Below are positions 39,175-46,465 of a DNA stretch of 64,000 nt, one piece after another. The DNA is taken from the IMG/VR virus record IMGVR_UViG_3300045996_002876, positions 42,315 to 106,314 of that record; one strand, 5' to 3'. Under the pieces are notes generated by a model. The model did no database searches, was not told the origin of the DNA, and saw only the letters and a program-made list of their open reading frames with translations. This DNA is from a virus. The translations under genes were made by a program, and so were the position numbers. Numbering within the stretch: position 1 is the first letter of the stretch; each line of letters opens with the position of its first letter.

Positions 39175-39642
39175 TCAGTCGTGACAGTACTCGGACACCT
39201 CGACGGCCCCGGGGCGGATCGTGACCTCGACGTGGTTCCCGAACATGCCCCGGTAGTCCTCGTCACCCAGAGAGTCGAGGAGGGCCTGGATCGGCAGGCA
39301 GGCCTGGGCCCGGGGGTCCTTGTCCCGCTTCTCGACGTACGGCCCGTAGGTCGAGGTCAGGAAGTTCCCCTCGAACGCGGCCTCCTCGTCGTCCGGCTCC
39401 TCGGGCGACGCCCGGTCCGAGAACAGGTACTCGGCGTCGTCGTGATTGGATCTGAAAATACACTCGTCGCCGTCATTGAAGTACGGCGTGTACATCGTGA
39501 AACGCACGCCGGTCAATCCGGGGACGGTCGCCATCTTCTCCTGGATGGCCTTCACGAACGGCTCCTTCAGGCCGTCCTTGAGTTCGTCGATCTTCTTCCG
39601 CATGGCGACGATGTCGGCCAGGCGGGCTTCCAGCTCACTCAT
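39175..39642 (-). CDS. Hypothetical protein (155 aa)
   Basis: 155 residues: helical start (LEARLADIVAMRKKIDELKD), TGVRFTMYTPYFNDGDECIF, acidic middle, ending NHVEVTIRPGAVEVSEYCHD. The 'T-Y-T-P-Y-FNDGD' block occurs in phage proteins of unknown function. It lies in the unit with the next two genes. Confidence 0.6.
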   Translation of the reverse strand: MSELEARLADIVAMRKKIDELKDGLKEPFVKAIQEKMATVPGLTGVRFTMYTPYFNDGDECIFRSNHDDAEYLFSDRASPEEPDDEEAAFEGNFLTSTYGPYVEKRDKDPRAQACLPIQALLDSLGDEDYRGMFGNHVEVTIRPGAVEVSEYCHD

Positions 39643-39877
39643 GGACTTCGATCTCCTTGAGCTCGAACCCGACTTCGTACGGGCCGTCGTAGCTCTCGAT
39701 GGGGTAGCGGTTCTTGGGGTCGGCTTGCTCGGCCCGGAAGGTCGCGTTGAGGCGGTCGAGTTCGGCTTCGGCCCGGCCGCGGTCGGCGAACCCGGTGGTC
39801 GGGGCGTCGTAGTTCTCGGCGCTGTAGCACTGGTCGTTGTACTCGTAGGCGATCGGAACGATGACGTAGGCCTTCAC
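39635..39877 (-). CDS. Hypothetical protein (80 aa)
   Basis: 80 residues from GTG 39877 with a strong AGGAGG site. KAYVIVPIAYEYNDQCYSAE, then AEAELDRLNATFR and a closing EVGFELKEIEVHE. Alpha/beta, acidic. Not recognised. Confidence 0.6.
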   Translation of the reverse strand: MKAYVIVPIAYEYNDQCYSAENYDAPTTGFADRGRAEAELDRLNATFRAEQADPKNRYPIESYDGPYEVGFELKEIEVHE

Positions 39878-40704
39878 GCAGAACCTCCTTGGCCGAAGTT
39901 GTTGGTCGCCGCCACGGCCCTCTCGTACTTCCGGGGAAGGTAGACAGTGGCCCGGCGGTAGAGTTCGGTTATTACGGATCGGGCGAATTTGTCCGAGGTG
40001 CCGAACTGGAAGATCGAGTAGTGCGGCCGAATCCTCGAGCGACACCCCGTGAGTCGGACGCAGTATTCGCGGAAGGCATCTACGATCGGAAGGCTTCCGA
40101 CCAGGCCGACCTTGTACTGGCGCCGGCCGTCGTGGACCCCGAGAGAGATGTATCCGTCACCGTCTACCAGCCCCCGAAAGTAGTCTTTGCGGAGGTAGTC
40201 CGGTATCGTCCCCTTCTGAGGGGGCGATAGGGTCAGTGACTTCCTGGGGGTGACGCCCAGTGAGATCAGGCGTTCGACCATGTGTGGACTGCTGAAGGCC
40301 ACCTGGTACGCCTGTTTGGCGTTGGCGTACCCCCTGCCGAGCTTGACTTTTGTGATGGTGTTCTTACACCCCAGGTGGGACCGAAAGACACTCAGGTGGT
40401 CTAAGTCCCGCTCGGACAACGACAGGCTTACGGTGTTCTTGGTTCTCCATTTGTCGGTGTTCCTGTACACGCACCCGTCCGCCGTTAGGAAGCCCAGCCA
40501 GTAGGCCTTCTCCGGGGCGTCGATCGCGTCGAAGTAGGTGTGGTGGCACGAGCCGACTTCTCGTGGGCGGCACGTTCCGAGAACGGTCCGGACGGCGTGG
40601 TAGGCCGTGGCAAGAGAGCATCCGAACTTGGCGACCAAATCGTTCAGGGAGGCTCCCCCGGAATACTCAGCGGCCAGAGCCTCGTAGTCGTACTTCTTCG
40701 CCAG
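39874..40704 (-). CDS. LAGLIDADG homing endonuclease (276 aa)
   Basis: 276 residues if translation starts at CTG 40704, 6 nt after AAGGA; no ATG, GTG or TTG lies between there and the upstream stop. DYEALAAEYSGGASLNDLVA is a helix-turn-helix. Two LAGLIDADG motifs follow: YWLGFLTADGCVY and YFRGLVDGDGYISL. So it is a monomeric double-motif enzyme. It looks less G+C-rich than its neighbours, a sign of insertion. Confidence 0.8.
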   Translation of the reverse strand: MAKKYDYEALAAEYSGGASLNDLVAKFGCSLATAYHAVRTVLGTCRPREVGSCHHTYFDAIDAPEKAYWLGFLTADGCVYRNTDKWRTKNTVSLSLSERDLDHLSVFRSHLGCKNTITKVKLGRGYANAKQAYQVAFSSPHMVERLISLGVTPRKSLTLSPPQKGTIPDYLRKDYFRGLVDGDGYISLGVHDGRRQYKVGLVGSLPIVDAFREYCVRLTGCRSRIRPHYSIFQFGTSDKFARSVITELYRRATVYLPRKYERAVAATNNFGQGGSA

Positions 40705-40705
40705 G

Positions 40706-41206
40706 TTAGTCCTTATCTGTCGTCTTGGTGGCGGTCGTCTTTTTGGTGGCCGCGATCCGGCTGAAGGACGGTGGGTGCCCGAGGCCCGCCATCCAATTCT
40801 TGAACTCCATGTCCTGGAGGAAATCCTGGGCCGTCGGGATGTACCCACGGAGGTCTTCCTTGATATGCTGCTCGCCTACCTCGCGGGTGGAGACGGCCTT
40901 TATGTACCCCTGGCGGACCAGTTCCCGCTGTTCGATTTCGATCTGGATCTTCAGGTTCCGGACCTTCGCCAGGTGGAGTTCCAGGATGGCCCGGTGGTCC
41001 GGCTTGGCGGGGATCAGGACCTCGTGCCCGAGGGCCCGCTCCAGGACGGTCGAGAGGAACCAGGACTGGTGGGTGAGGGCCCGGTGCCTGTTGTCGGGGA
41101 GCGACCCCTTGCTCGAGTCGAGAAAGTCGTGTACCGGAAGGTACGCGGAGGGTTCGCCCCCGAACTTCCGGGCGGACGACTCGGCGTGGATAATTGGCTT
41201 GGCCAT
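40706..41206 (-). CDS. DUF6915-like phage protein (166 aa)
   Basis: 166 residues from ATG 41206. HAESSARKFGGEPSAYLPVH, DFLDSSKGSLPDNRHRALTH, VLERALGHEV, then REVGEQHIKEDLRGYIPTAQ are the family blocks. The basic end (KKTTATKTTDKD) is variable. Function unknown; members are common in phages and plasmids. A longer upstream frame is noise. Confidence 0.7.
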   Translation of the reverse strand: MAKPIIHAESSARKFGGEPSAYLPVHDFLDSSKGSLPDNRHRALTHQSWFLSTVLERALGHEVLIPAKPDHRAILELHLAKVRNLKIQIEIEQRELVRQGYIKAVSTREVGEQHIKEDLRGYIPTAQDFLQDMEFKNWMAGLGHPPSFSRIAATKKTTATKTTDKD

Positions 41207-41466
41207 CAGTCGATCTCCAGGACGACGGGGCCGTGGACGTGGGCGGAGCACAGGACTTTGAACCGGGGGTCGCCCTCGACCTTCTCGGCGATGAAGTCGT
41301 CCAGACCCAGGTCGTCCTCGGGCTCCCGTTCGTCGTTCCACTCGCGGGCCATCTCCTCCAGGGCGTCCAGGTCCGTCTCGTCCTTGACGCCGACGATCCA
41401 GGGGGTGTAGGTGGGGTCCCCGTAGGAGGGGACGACGGCGGCGAACCGCCAGCTCTCGACGTTCAT
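41206..41466 (-). CDS. Hypothetical protein (86 aa)
   Basis: 86 residues: WRFAAVVPSYGDPTYTPWIV, LDALEEMAREWNDE, FKVLCSAHVHGPVVLEID. Start overlaps the upstream gene by 4 nt. Not recognised. Confidence 0.6.
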   Translation of the reverse strand: MNVESWRFAAVVPSYGDPTYTPWIVGVKDETDLDALEEMAREWNDEREPEDDLGLDDFIAEKVEGDPRFKVLCSAHVHGPVVLEID

Positions 41467-41708
41467 TCGGTCTCCTCCGGGTCGTACTCGGGCGGGGATC
41501 CGGCGGCCCGCCACCAGTCGGCGGGGTCGTCCCCAGGCCTCGGGGCGGGCTCGGCGTCGGCCCCGAACCAGTCGGCCGGCGGGCCGGGCGGGGCCTCGAG
41601 GGGGCGGGCGTCGGAGAGCCCGCGGGCGTACCCGGAGGCCCGGCCGGCCAGCCAGCCGAGGCCGGCGAACAGGGCGGCGACGGCCACGAGGCCGATGGCG
41701 ATGGGCAC
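41463..41708 (-). CDS. Membrane-anchored small protein (81 aa)
   Basis: 81 residues from GTG 41708, with AAGGAG 8 nt upstream that also includes the previous stop. IAIGLVAVAALFAGLGWLAG is a transmembrane helix, followed by an acidic proline-rich tail. Confidence 0.6.
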   Translation of the reverse strand: MPIAIGLVAVAALFAGLGWLAGRASGYARGLSDARPLEAPPGPPADWFGADAEPAPRPGDDPADWWRAAGSPPEYDPEETE

Positions 41709-41718
41709 GGCGGGCTCC

Positions 41719-42045
41719 TTACAGGAGGGCTTCTTCAATCTCGGACCGGAACGGGACCCCGGGTTCGTCGGCGGCCTCGAAGACGGCCGCCCGGACGAGT
41801 TCGAGCAGGCCGAGGGCGTCGGCCATTCCCTTCCCCTCCCAGTTCCTGAACCGCCGGCCCGTCCGGTCCTCGACCAGCACGCACAGCGGGCAGGCCGGGT
41901 AGTCGTCGGCGTCCAGCCGGCTCTTGTGCCGGATCCGCCCGGACGGGATGTAGACCTCGGCCTCGCCGAAGGGGGTGTCCATGTCGGCCACGCCGAACTG
42001 GCCCTTGTACGGCCGCAGGGCGGCCAGGACGTCGTCGAAGGTCAT
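41719..42045 (-). CDS. Hypothetical protein (108 aa)
   Basis: 108 residues: FDDVLAALRPYKGQFGVADM, GEAEVYIPSGRIRHKSRLD, then CPLCVLVEDRTGRRFRNWEG and a C-terminal helix. Not recognised. Confidence 0.6.
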   Translation of the reverse strand: MTFDDVLAALRPYKGQFGVADMDTPFGEAEVYIPSGRIRHKSRLDADDYPACPLCVLVEDRTGRRFRNWEGKGMADALGLLELVRAAVFEAADEPGVPFRSEIEEALL

Positions 42046-42052
42046 GGGTCCC

Positions 42053-42259
42053 TCAGTCCAGGGTTTCGATGGTGATCCGGACCTTGCGGCCGGCGAAGTC
42101 GGTCAGGGCGTTGGCCCGCGGGCGGGGCAGGCACTCGATCACCTCTTCGCCGTCGACCGCCAGCCCGTACCGGGTGTCCCCGTCCATGCCGGCGTCGACG
42201 TACCAGTGGGTTTCCAGACGGCCCTCGTAGACGACCCGGACTTCTTTCTTCACGCTCAC
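42053..42259 (-). CDS. Hypothetical beta-rich protein (68 aa)
   Basis: 68 residues from GTG 42259: KKEVRVVYEGRLETHWYVDA, YGLAVDGEEVIECLPRP, GRKVRITIETLD. Looks like a small beta barrel. Not recognised. Confidence 0.6.
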   Translation of the reverse strand: MSVKKEVRVVYEGRLETHWYVDAGMDGDTRYGLAVDGEEVIECLPRPRANALTDFAGRKVRITIETLD

Positions 42260-42723
42260 GAGAACACCTCCGGGAGCTCCTGCCCCGCCCCGGCCGTGTA
42301 CGGCACGGCCGGGGCGGCCTCGAGGGCCCGCCGCCGATCGAGCTCCAGACCCAGCTCGAACCCGAGCTCCCGGAGGACCTCGTTCCGCGGGGCGTCGTCA
42401 AACCAGTTCAGGAGCCACCGGCAGGCGGCCGCCTCCCCCAGGGCCTGGTCGGCGTCGAAGCAGGCCCGGGCGAAGAACTCCTCGACATCGCCCACGGTCT
42501 CACACGCCGGGTCGGTGCCCCCCTTCCAGCCGCACCACCCGATCAGGCAGGCGGCCTCGCACGGCCAGTCCTGCACGCCCATGAGCGGGGGCGGGGTGGT
42601 CGTGCTCCCCTGGGTGAGGCGGGGGTCGTCGCGCTCGACGGCCCCCCGGAGGGCCTCCAGTCCCGCCGTCGGGAGGTGGGGGAAGAAGCCTTCGCGCAGG
42701 ACGACCCGCCAGGATTCTGCCAT
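42256..42723 (-). CDS. Hypothetical protein (155 aa)
   Basis: 155 residues: helical, with CEAACLIGWCGWKGGTDPAC in the middle (four cysteines) and FFARACFDADQALGEAAACR. The pattern EACLIGWC...D...A.E.A.FF recalls phage proteins of unknown role. Possible zinc site. Confidence 0.55.
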   Translation of the reverse strand: MAESWRVVLREGFFPHLPTAGLEALRGAVERDDPRLTQGSTTTPPPLMGVQDWPCEAACLIGWCGWKGGTDPACETVGDVEEFFARACFDADQALGEAAACRWLLNWFDDAPRNEVLRELGFELGLELDRRRALEAAPAVPYTAGAGQELPEVFS

Positions 42724-42766
42724 CGTCGGTCTCCGGTTGGGGGCGGGCCGGCCGGGCCCACTTTGG

Positions 42767-43267
42767 TCAGACGGCCACGCCCCGGGCGGCCAGTCGGGCC
42801 AGGCCGACGGCCAGGTACTCCTGGCACAGCCGGACGGACCGGAACCCGATCCAGCTCGGGTTCTTGTGGGTGACCACCTCGGCCGTGTGCAGGAAGGGGT
42901 CCCAGGAGTCCCCGGCCGGGGCCGGGAGGGCGGCCGCGACGGCCTCGAACAGGGGGTCCGGGAGGTCCTGCGACCGGCCCAGGGGATCGTACCCCCGGCC
43001 CATCAGGTAGGCCGGGAACTGGCCGTCCCGGAGGTGGGCCGCGTTGTCCAGGTGGGGGCACTTGCCCCGGTCGGCCAGCCACCGGAGGGCGGCGGCGTAC
43101 TCGGGGTCGCCCTCGAGATCGACCCAGTCGGCGTAGACCCGCCGGGCGTCCTGGTCGGGCGGGACCCGGCGGAGGGCCGTTTCGTGCAGGCGACTCCGGT
43201 AGGCCCGGCGGCGGAACAGTTCGGCCGGGAGGACGACCCCTTCGGGCGGGAGCGGGGGCGGGGGCAT
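42767..43267 (-). CDS. TIGR02996-like protein (166 aa)
   Basis: 166 residues. The stretch ARRVYADWVDLEGDPEYAAA resembles the core of the TIGR02996 repeat-companion motif (RLVYADWLEE-GDP) seen in Gemmata-like planctomycetes, but lacks its acidic lead. The remainder is helical (LFEAVAAALPAP; VRLCQEYLAVGLARLAARG). CCAAAGTG immediately follows the stop. Confidence 0.5.
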   Translation of the reverse strand: MPPPPLPPEGVVLPAELFRRRAYRSRLHETALRRVPPDQDARRVYADWVDLEGDPEYAAALRWLADRGKCPHLDNAAHLRDGQFPAYLMGRGYDPLGRSQDLPDPLFEAVAAALPAPAGDSWDPFLHTAEVVTHKNPSWIGFRSVRLCQEYLAVGLARLAARGVAV

Positions 43268-43279
43268 GTCAGTCTCCGG

Positions 43280-43480
43280 TCAGGCGGTTTGGGGCACGCA
43301 CGGGGCCGGATTCGCGAGTTCCAGGACCTTCGCGCGCAGGGCGTGGTTGTCCCGCACGACCTGGTTCTTGGCCTCGACCAGGGCGTTCAGGCGGGCCAGG
43401 ACCTCGGCACACTGGGCCGGGGTCAGGGTCAGGGGGAGGCCCCAGGCGGCGTGGGCTTCCAGGGCCTGGAGGGGGGTCAC
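43280..43480 (-). CDS. Hypothetical helical protein (66 aa)
   Basis: 66 residues from GTG 43480: ECAAEV-type helix (LTPAQCAEVLARLNALVEAK, NQVVRDNHALRAKVLEL), probably a coiled coil. Not recognised. Confidence 0.55.
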   Translation of the reverse strand: MTPLQALEAHAAWGLPLTLTPAQCAEVLARLNALVEAKNQVVRDNHALRAKVLELANPAPCVPQTA

Positions 43481-43605
43481 GACGGGTCCTCGTCGGGGTC
43501 GGCCCGGAACGGGTTCTCGGCGGCCGGGGTGACGAGCCAGCCGGCCACCGCCAGGGCGAGGACGACCGGGGCCAGGAGGACGGCGAGCAGGCGGGCCGGG
43601 GTCAC
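43477..43605 (-). CDS. Small membrane protein (42 aa)
   Basis: 42 residues from GTG 43605, linked by GTGA overlaps to genes on both sides. RLLAVLLAPVVLALAVAGWL is a transmembrane helix. Confidence 0.5.
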   Translation of the reverse strand: MTPARLLAVLLAPVVLALAVAGWLVTPAAENPFRADPDEDPS

Positions 43606-43856
43606 GGGGCCTCCTTGGCTGGGGCGTAGGAGACGGTCACGTCGACGGGAATGACGGGGTAGTCGGTCCGGAACTGGATCGTTTTTCGGGCGTTGTGGTG
43701 GAAGGCCAGAAAAGAAAACGCGGTCCGGTCGGTCGACTCCGTTACGACGCGGGTGTACACGTCGAGCCCGTAGCGGAAGCTGCTCCCCTCGGGGACCTCC
43801 CTCGCCAGGATGGGGCTCTGGGCCTCGTTCTCCACGATGTTGTACCGGGTCTTCAC
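43602..43856 (-). CDS. Small phage beta protein (REVPEGSSF family, 84 aa)
   Basis: 84 residues from GTG 43856 behind a CCAGGAGG site. LAREVPEGSSFRYGLDVYTR, FLAFHHNARKTIQF, then YPVIPVDVTVSYAPA. Same R-x-V-P-x-G-x-x-F opening as the 27348/37661/38467 group. Confidence 0.6.
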   Translation of the reverse strand: MKTRYNIVENEAQSPILAREVPEGSSFRYGLDVYTRVVTESTDRTAFSFLAFHHNARKTIQFRTDYPVIPVDVTVSYAPAKEAP

Positions 43857-43881
43857 GGGGCCCTCCTGGGGCGACTGGGGT

Positions 43882-43977
43882 TTAGGAGCCGGTCCGTTCG
43901 CGGGTGTACTCGGCCCGCGTGCGGGCGGGGTCGGTGGCCGACCCCGCCCGGTATTTTTGTTTGGCACTTCGTCTCAT
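43882..43977 (-). CDS. Very small basic peptide (31 aa), tentative
   Basis: ATG 43977 with GGAG upstream, 31 codons ending in TAA 43882, very basic (MRRSAKQKYRAGSATDPART...). The coding sequence contains a 12-bp inverted repeat (GGGCGGGGTCGG / CCGACCCCGCCC) which read rightward resembles a terminator, so this may be a structured spacer instead of a gene. Confidence 0.3.
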   Translation of the reverse strand: MRRSAKQKYRAGSATDPARTRAEYTRERTGS

Positions 43978-43989
43978 GAATATCTCCGG

Positions 43990-44181
43990 TCAGGGGTACG
44001 CGGGCACGGTTTCGACCCGGGCGGCCAGGGCCCGGGCGACCGGGTCCAGGGTGTGCTCGACGGCGGCGGCCAGGGCGTCGTACTCGTCGGCCCCTTCGAG
44101 CTCGTCGAGGGCCAGTTCCAGGGTTTGCAGGGCGGCCTCCAGCAGGCGGGCGGCGCGGGCGTAGTTCCTCTCGTCGGGCAT
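43990..44181 (-). CDS. Hypothetical helical protein (63 aa)
   Basis: 63 residues, two helices (YARAARLLEAALQTLELALD; ALAAAVEHTLDPVARALAA). Not recognised. Confidence 0.55.
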   Translation of the reverse strand: MPDERNYARAARLLEAALQTLELALDELEGADEYDALAAAVEHTLDPVARALAARVETVPAYP

Positions 44182-44182
44182 G

Positions 44183-44665
44183 TCAGCCGCCCACCCACAC
44201 GTACCCCTGTTCGGGGAGGTCGCCCGTCCGCTCCTCGGGCTTGATGTCGGCCGCCCGGATTACCAGGACGTCAGGTTGATTCAGGTACTGGTCGAGGGTG
44301 TGGTAGCCCTTCGAGGCGAGGATTGGGGTATCGACCTCGTACCCGGGAGGCGGGGCCTCCCCGTCTTCGAGGTACAGCTTCCTCCGGATGGTCGGGTCGT
44401 CGTTGGCGAACAGCCCGCTCGACCGGCGGGGCGTTTTCAGGTTCCGACACCCGCGGTGGAACCCGGTCAGTTGGGCCAGGTCGTCGTGGGACGAGACCGA
44501 GTAGTCCGCCCCACAGCACGTGCAAGACACCCGGTCGGGGCTGTGGCCGAAGCGGTTGTAAAAGATCAACCGGGCCTCCGCCTCGGGGGCCTCGATGTAG
44601 CAGTGGGTGAAGTTTTCCTTCCGCCCGCCGCCTGAATTCATGTCCCAGAAGTGGGTCCATGTCAT
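44183..44665 (-). CDS. Conserved phage protein (MTWTHFWDM family, 160 aa)
   Basis: 160 residues. MTWTHFWDMNSGGGRKENFT, CYIEAPEAEARLIFYNRFGH, CTCCGADYSVS, then LNQPDVLVIRAADIKPEERT and EQGYVWVGG form a highly conserved phage protein found in many unrelated phages. CTCCG suggests a metal site. No activity has been shown to my knowledge. Confidence 0.75.
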   Translation of the reverse strand: MTWTHFWDMNSGGGRKENFTHCYIEAPEAEARLIFYNRFGHSPDRVSCTCCGADYSVSSHDDLAQLTGFHRGCRNLKTPRRSSGLFANDDPTIRRKLYLEDGEAPPPGYEVDTPILASKGYHTLDQYLNQPDVLVIRAADIKPEERTGDLPEQGYVWVGG

Positions 44666-44746
44666 TTCTGAAGTCTCCGGGCCGGGCGGGTAAATTCCCA
44701 CCGGGTGATTTTGGGCTCGCCACCGACACGCGTCACTTTGTCCGGC

Positions 44747-45220
44747 TCACCACAGGTCCTCGGCCCCGGCGGGCAGGCGGTAGGCGAACCGGATCCCGTC
44801 CTCGTCTTCAAAGTGGCCGGGCAGGAGGCGGGTGGCCACGAAGTCCTGGGCCCGCAGGAACAGCTGGGCGTCCAGGCTCGTCTCCGGGACGGTCAGCCCC
44901 AGGCGGGTCCGGCGGTGGCCGGCCAGCTTGCCCTTGAGCTTGTCGAGGAGCTGGGTCCCGACCCCCTGCCGCCGGCGGTCCGGGCGGACGGCCAGGGTGA
45001 GGACCTCGAGCTTCGTCTTGTGGGGCGAGTAGACCACGTGGCCGACCAGGTCGTCCCCGGCCTCGGCCACCATCCCGATCGTGTTCCGCTCCCGGAGGGC
45101 GTCCAGGAAGTTGTTCTCGGTCCACCGGTCCGGGGCGGTGTCGGCGATCGGGAGGACGAACGGCATGTCCCTTCTAATCATCCAACGGATGTGCGTACGA
45201 AGGTGGGGTTTGGTCAGCAT
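44747..45220 (-). CDS. GNAT-family acetyltransferase (157 aa)
   Basis: 157 residues. IRRDMPFVLPIADTAPDRW, GHVVYSPHKTKLEVLTLAVRP and the acetyl-CoA motif RRRQGVGTQLLDKLKGKL (Q/RxxGxG) are clear; LGLTVPETSLDAQLFLRAQDF is the last motif. RimI-like. It transfers an acyl group to an amine; the target could be a protein or antibiotic and cannot be read. Confidence 0.8.
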   Translation of the reverse strand: MLTKPHLRTHIRWMIRRDMPFVLPIADTAPDRWTENNFLDALRERNTIGMVAEAGDDLVGHVVYSPHKTKLEVLTLAVRPDRRRQGVGTQLLDKLKGKLAGHRRTRLGLTVPETSLDAQLFLRAQDFVATRLLPGHFEDEDGIRFAYRLPAGAEDLW

Positions 45221-45366
45221 GTCACCCTCGTGGGTTGGGTCCGGAGGCGGATGTAGTCCCGGACGATCTGCATGAGGGCCCAGTCGTCCCCGCTGAAGGG
45301 GTCGCCCTCCTTCAGGAGCCGGGCCTCGAGGTCCCGGGCGGAAGTCAGGAGTTCGTCGTCGGTCAC
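45214..45366 (-). CDS. Small hypothetical protein (50 aa)
   Basis: 50 residues from GTG 45366 (GTGA overlap): DDELLTSARDLEARLLKEGD, then DDWALMQIVRDYIRLRTQP. Helical. Not recognised. Confidence 0.55.
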   Translation of the reverse strand: MTDDELLTSARDLEARLLKEGDPFSGDDWALMQIVRDYIRLRTQPTRVTC

Positions 45367-45689
45367 GTCTTGGCCCTCCGGTACCCGACCCGTACGGCCA
45401 CCTCGCCGGGGGCGGTGTCCTCGAACAGCAGGGGCAGGGCCCCCAGGTTGGCCCGGACGACCGGGACGCCCTGGGCGTCCCGCGACCGCCGGCCGTAGGC
45501 GATCCCGACTTCTTTTCCGGTCTTCAGGCACTTGACCAGGACGTCGTGGGTCTGGAGGTCGACCACGTCCTCGGCCCAGCGGCACCACAGGAGGTCCGAC
45601 CGGCTCCGGAGGACCAGGAGGGCGGCCCCGTACGGGCCGACGGCCTCCCCGCGGGCGGTCACCGCCAGCCGGGCGATGGTCTGCCCCAC
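45363..45689 (-). CDS. Hypothetical protein (about 108 aa), start uncertain
   Basis: The frame opens at TTG 45758, but that codon lies in a probable promoter -35, so GTG 45689 is preferred: VGQTIARLAVTARGEAV, LLWCRWAEDVVDLQTH, VLVKCLKTGKEVGIAYG, RDAQGVPVVRANLG. 'F-VGQ-I-RL-V' followed by 'KCLKTG' resembles the beta domain that precedes AP2/HNH phage endonucleases, but no catalytic part remains. It may be a remnant. Confidence 0.45.
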   Translation of the reverse strand: MGQTIARLAVTARGEAVGPYGAALLVLRSRSDLLWCRWAEDVVDLQTHDVLVKCLKTGKEVGIAYGRRSRDAQGVPVVRANLGALPLLFEDTAPGEVAVRVGYRRAKT

Positions 45690-45701
45690 AAAAAAAGGGG
45701 G

Positions 45702-45725
45702 CCGTCGGGCCGTACGGCCCGACGG
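45702..45725 (-). terminator. 24-bp palindrome followed by T-run
   Basis: CCGTCGGGCCGT / ACGGCCCGACGG is a perfect palindrome; on the minus strand it is followed by CCCC and seven T (45696-45690). It would end transcription of the OB-fold gene at 45777. Because a promoter lies just upstream (45730-45758), it could also act as an attenuator or operator. Confidence 0.6.
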
Positions 45726-45729
45726 GTTC

Positions 45730-45772
45730 AGGTTACTGGGCACGCTCTTGGGAGTCAAGGAAAAGTTCTTGA
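45730..45772 (-). promoter_or_regulatory. Promoter with overlapping operator
   Basis: Minus strand: TTGACT (45758-45753), 17-bp spacer, TAACCT (45735-45730; weak). TCAAG-N8-CTTGA (45755-45772) overlaps the -35, as at 4445, 14432 and 59169. It would serve the gene starting at 45689. Confidence 0.45.
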
Positions 45773-45776
45773 CTTC

Positions 45777-46334
45777 TCAGGACCCCTTCTTCTCGACCTT
45801 CGAGGCGTCCAGCTTGAGGTCGGCCGCGCGGGTGACCTTGATCTGGGGCTTCTCGTTGTACGTCTGGTACTCGCCCCGGACGGACACGGTCTGCCCCTTG
45901 AGGGCCCGGAAGTTGACGGCGGCCAGCTCGGGGGCGGCCTTCAGGTCGATGAAGGCGGACATGGTCGCCTGCTTGTGGTCGGCGTGGTTGTTCAGGACGA
46001 CGAACCCGTCCCGCTTGAGGAACGACCCGACGACCATCTCGACCTCCTTGACCTCGCCGGTCGACCGGGTCTTGGACGGGGCGGCGGCCGGCAGGCCGGC
46101 CTCGGCCACCGGGACGAGCTTGTCCGAGGACGGGTACAGGCCGTACCCGGCGGCCAGGACGGCGGCGACGGCCGCCCCGACGGCCCACGGGTGCTTCTTC
46201 ACGATCGGCCGGGCCCGGTCCATCCCGGCCCGGAACGTGTTCTTCACCTGCTCCATCCGCCGGGCCACCTGGGCCGGGGCCTGGATGTCGCCGTTCGGGG
46301 TCACGTCGATCTGGCTGTTGACGCGGTCGCTCAT
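45777..46334 (-). CDS. Membrane-anchored OB-fold protein (185 aa)
   Basis: 185 residues. Cytoplasmic basic segment, transmembrane helix (WAVGAAVAAVLAAGYGLYP) near residues 50-68, an alanine/proline linker, then a C-terminal OB-like domain: FVVLNNHADHKQATMSAFI, NFRALKGQTVSVRGEYQTYN, KPQIKVTRAADLKL. That ending (KGQ-V-V-G...Y...PQI) is the nucleic-acid-binding-like OB pattern of bacterial secreted proteins. Substrate unknown. Confidence 0.6.
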   Translation of the reverse strand: MSDRVNSQIDVTPNGDIQAPAQVARRMEQVKNTFRAGMDRARPIVKKHPWAVGAAVAAVLAAGYGLYPSSDKLVPVAEAGLPAAAPSKTRSTGEVKEVEMVVGSFLKRDGFVVLNNHADHKQATMSAFIDLKAAPELAAVNFRALKGQTVSVRGEYQTYNEKPQIKVTRAADLKLDASKVEKKGS

Positions 46335-46368
46335 GGGAGCCTCTGAGAGTGGGGTGTGGGGTGCTTGC

Positions 46369-46402
46369 GGGGGAGGGAAGGACGTACGTCCTTCCCTCCC
46401 CC
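46369..46402 (-). repeat. 34-bp perfect palindrome
   Basis: Two 17-nt arms, GGGGGAGGGAAGGACGT and its exact complement, with no loop, in the leader of the OB-fold gene 35 bp upstream of its ATG. It could be a terminator hairpin for the preceding gene or a protein-binding site. Confidence 0.8.
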
Positions 46403-46465
46403 TGTCTGTGCATGCCGGCCGGGTCCACTTTGAACCCGACTTACGCTACTATCTTCAAGCAAGGA

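Noticed and set aside
45690-45758. TTG 45758 as start of the 45363 gene
   Set aside because: The codon lies in a good -35 hexamer and the frame would run through a terminator-like palindrome; GTG 45689 is preferred, though not certain.
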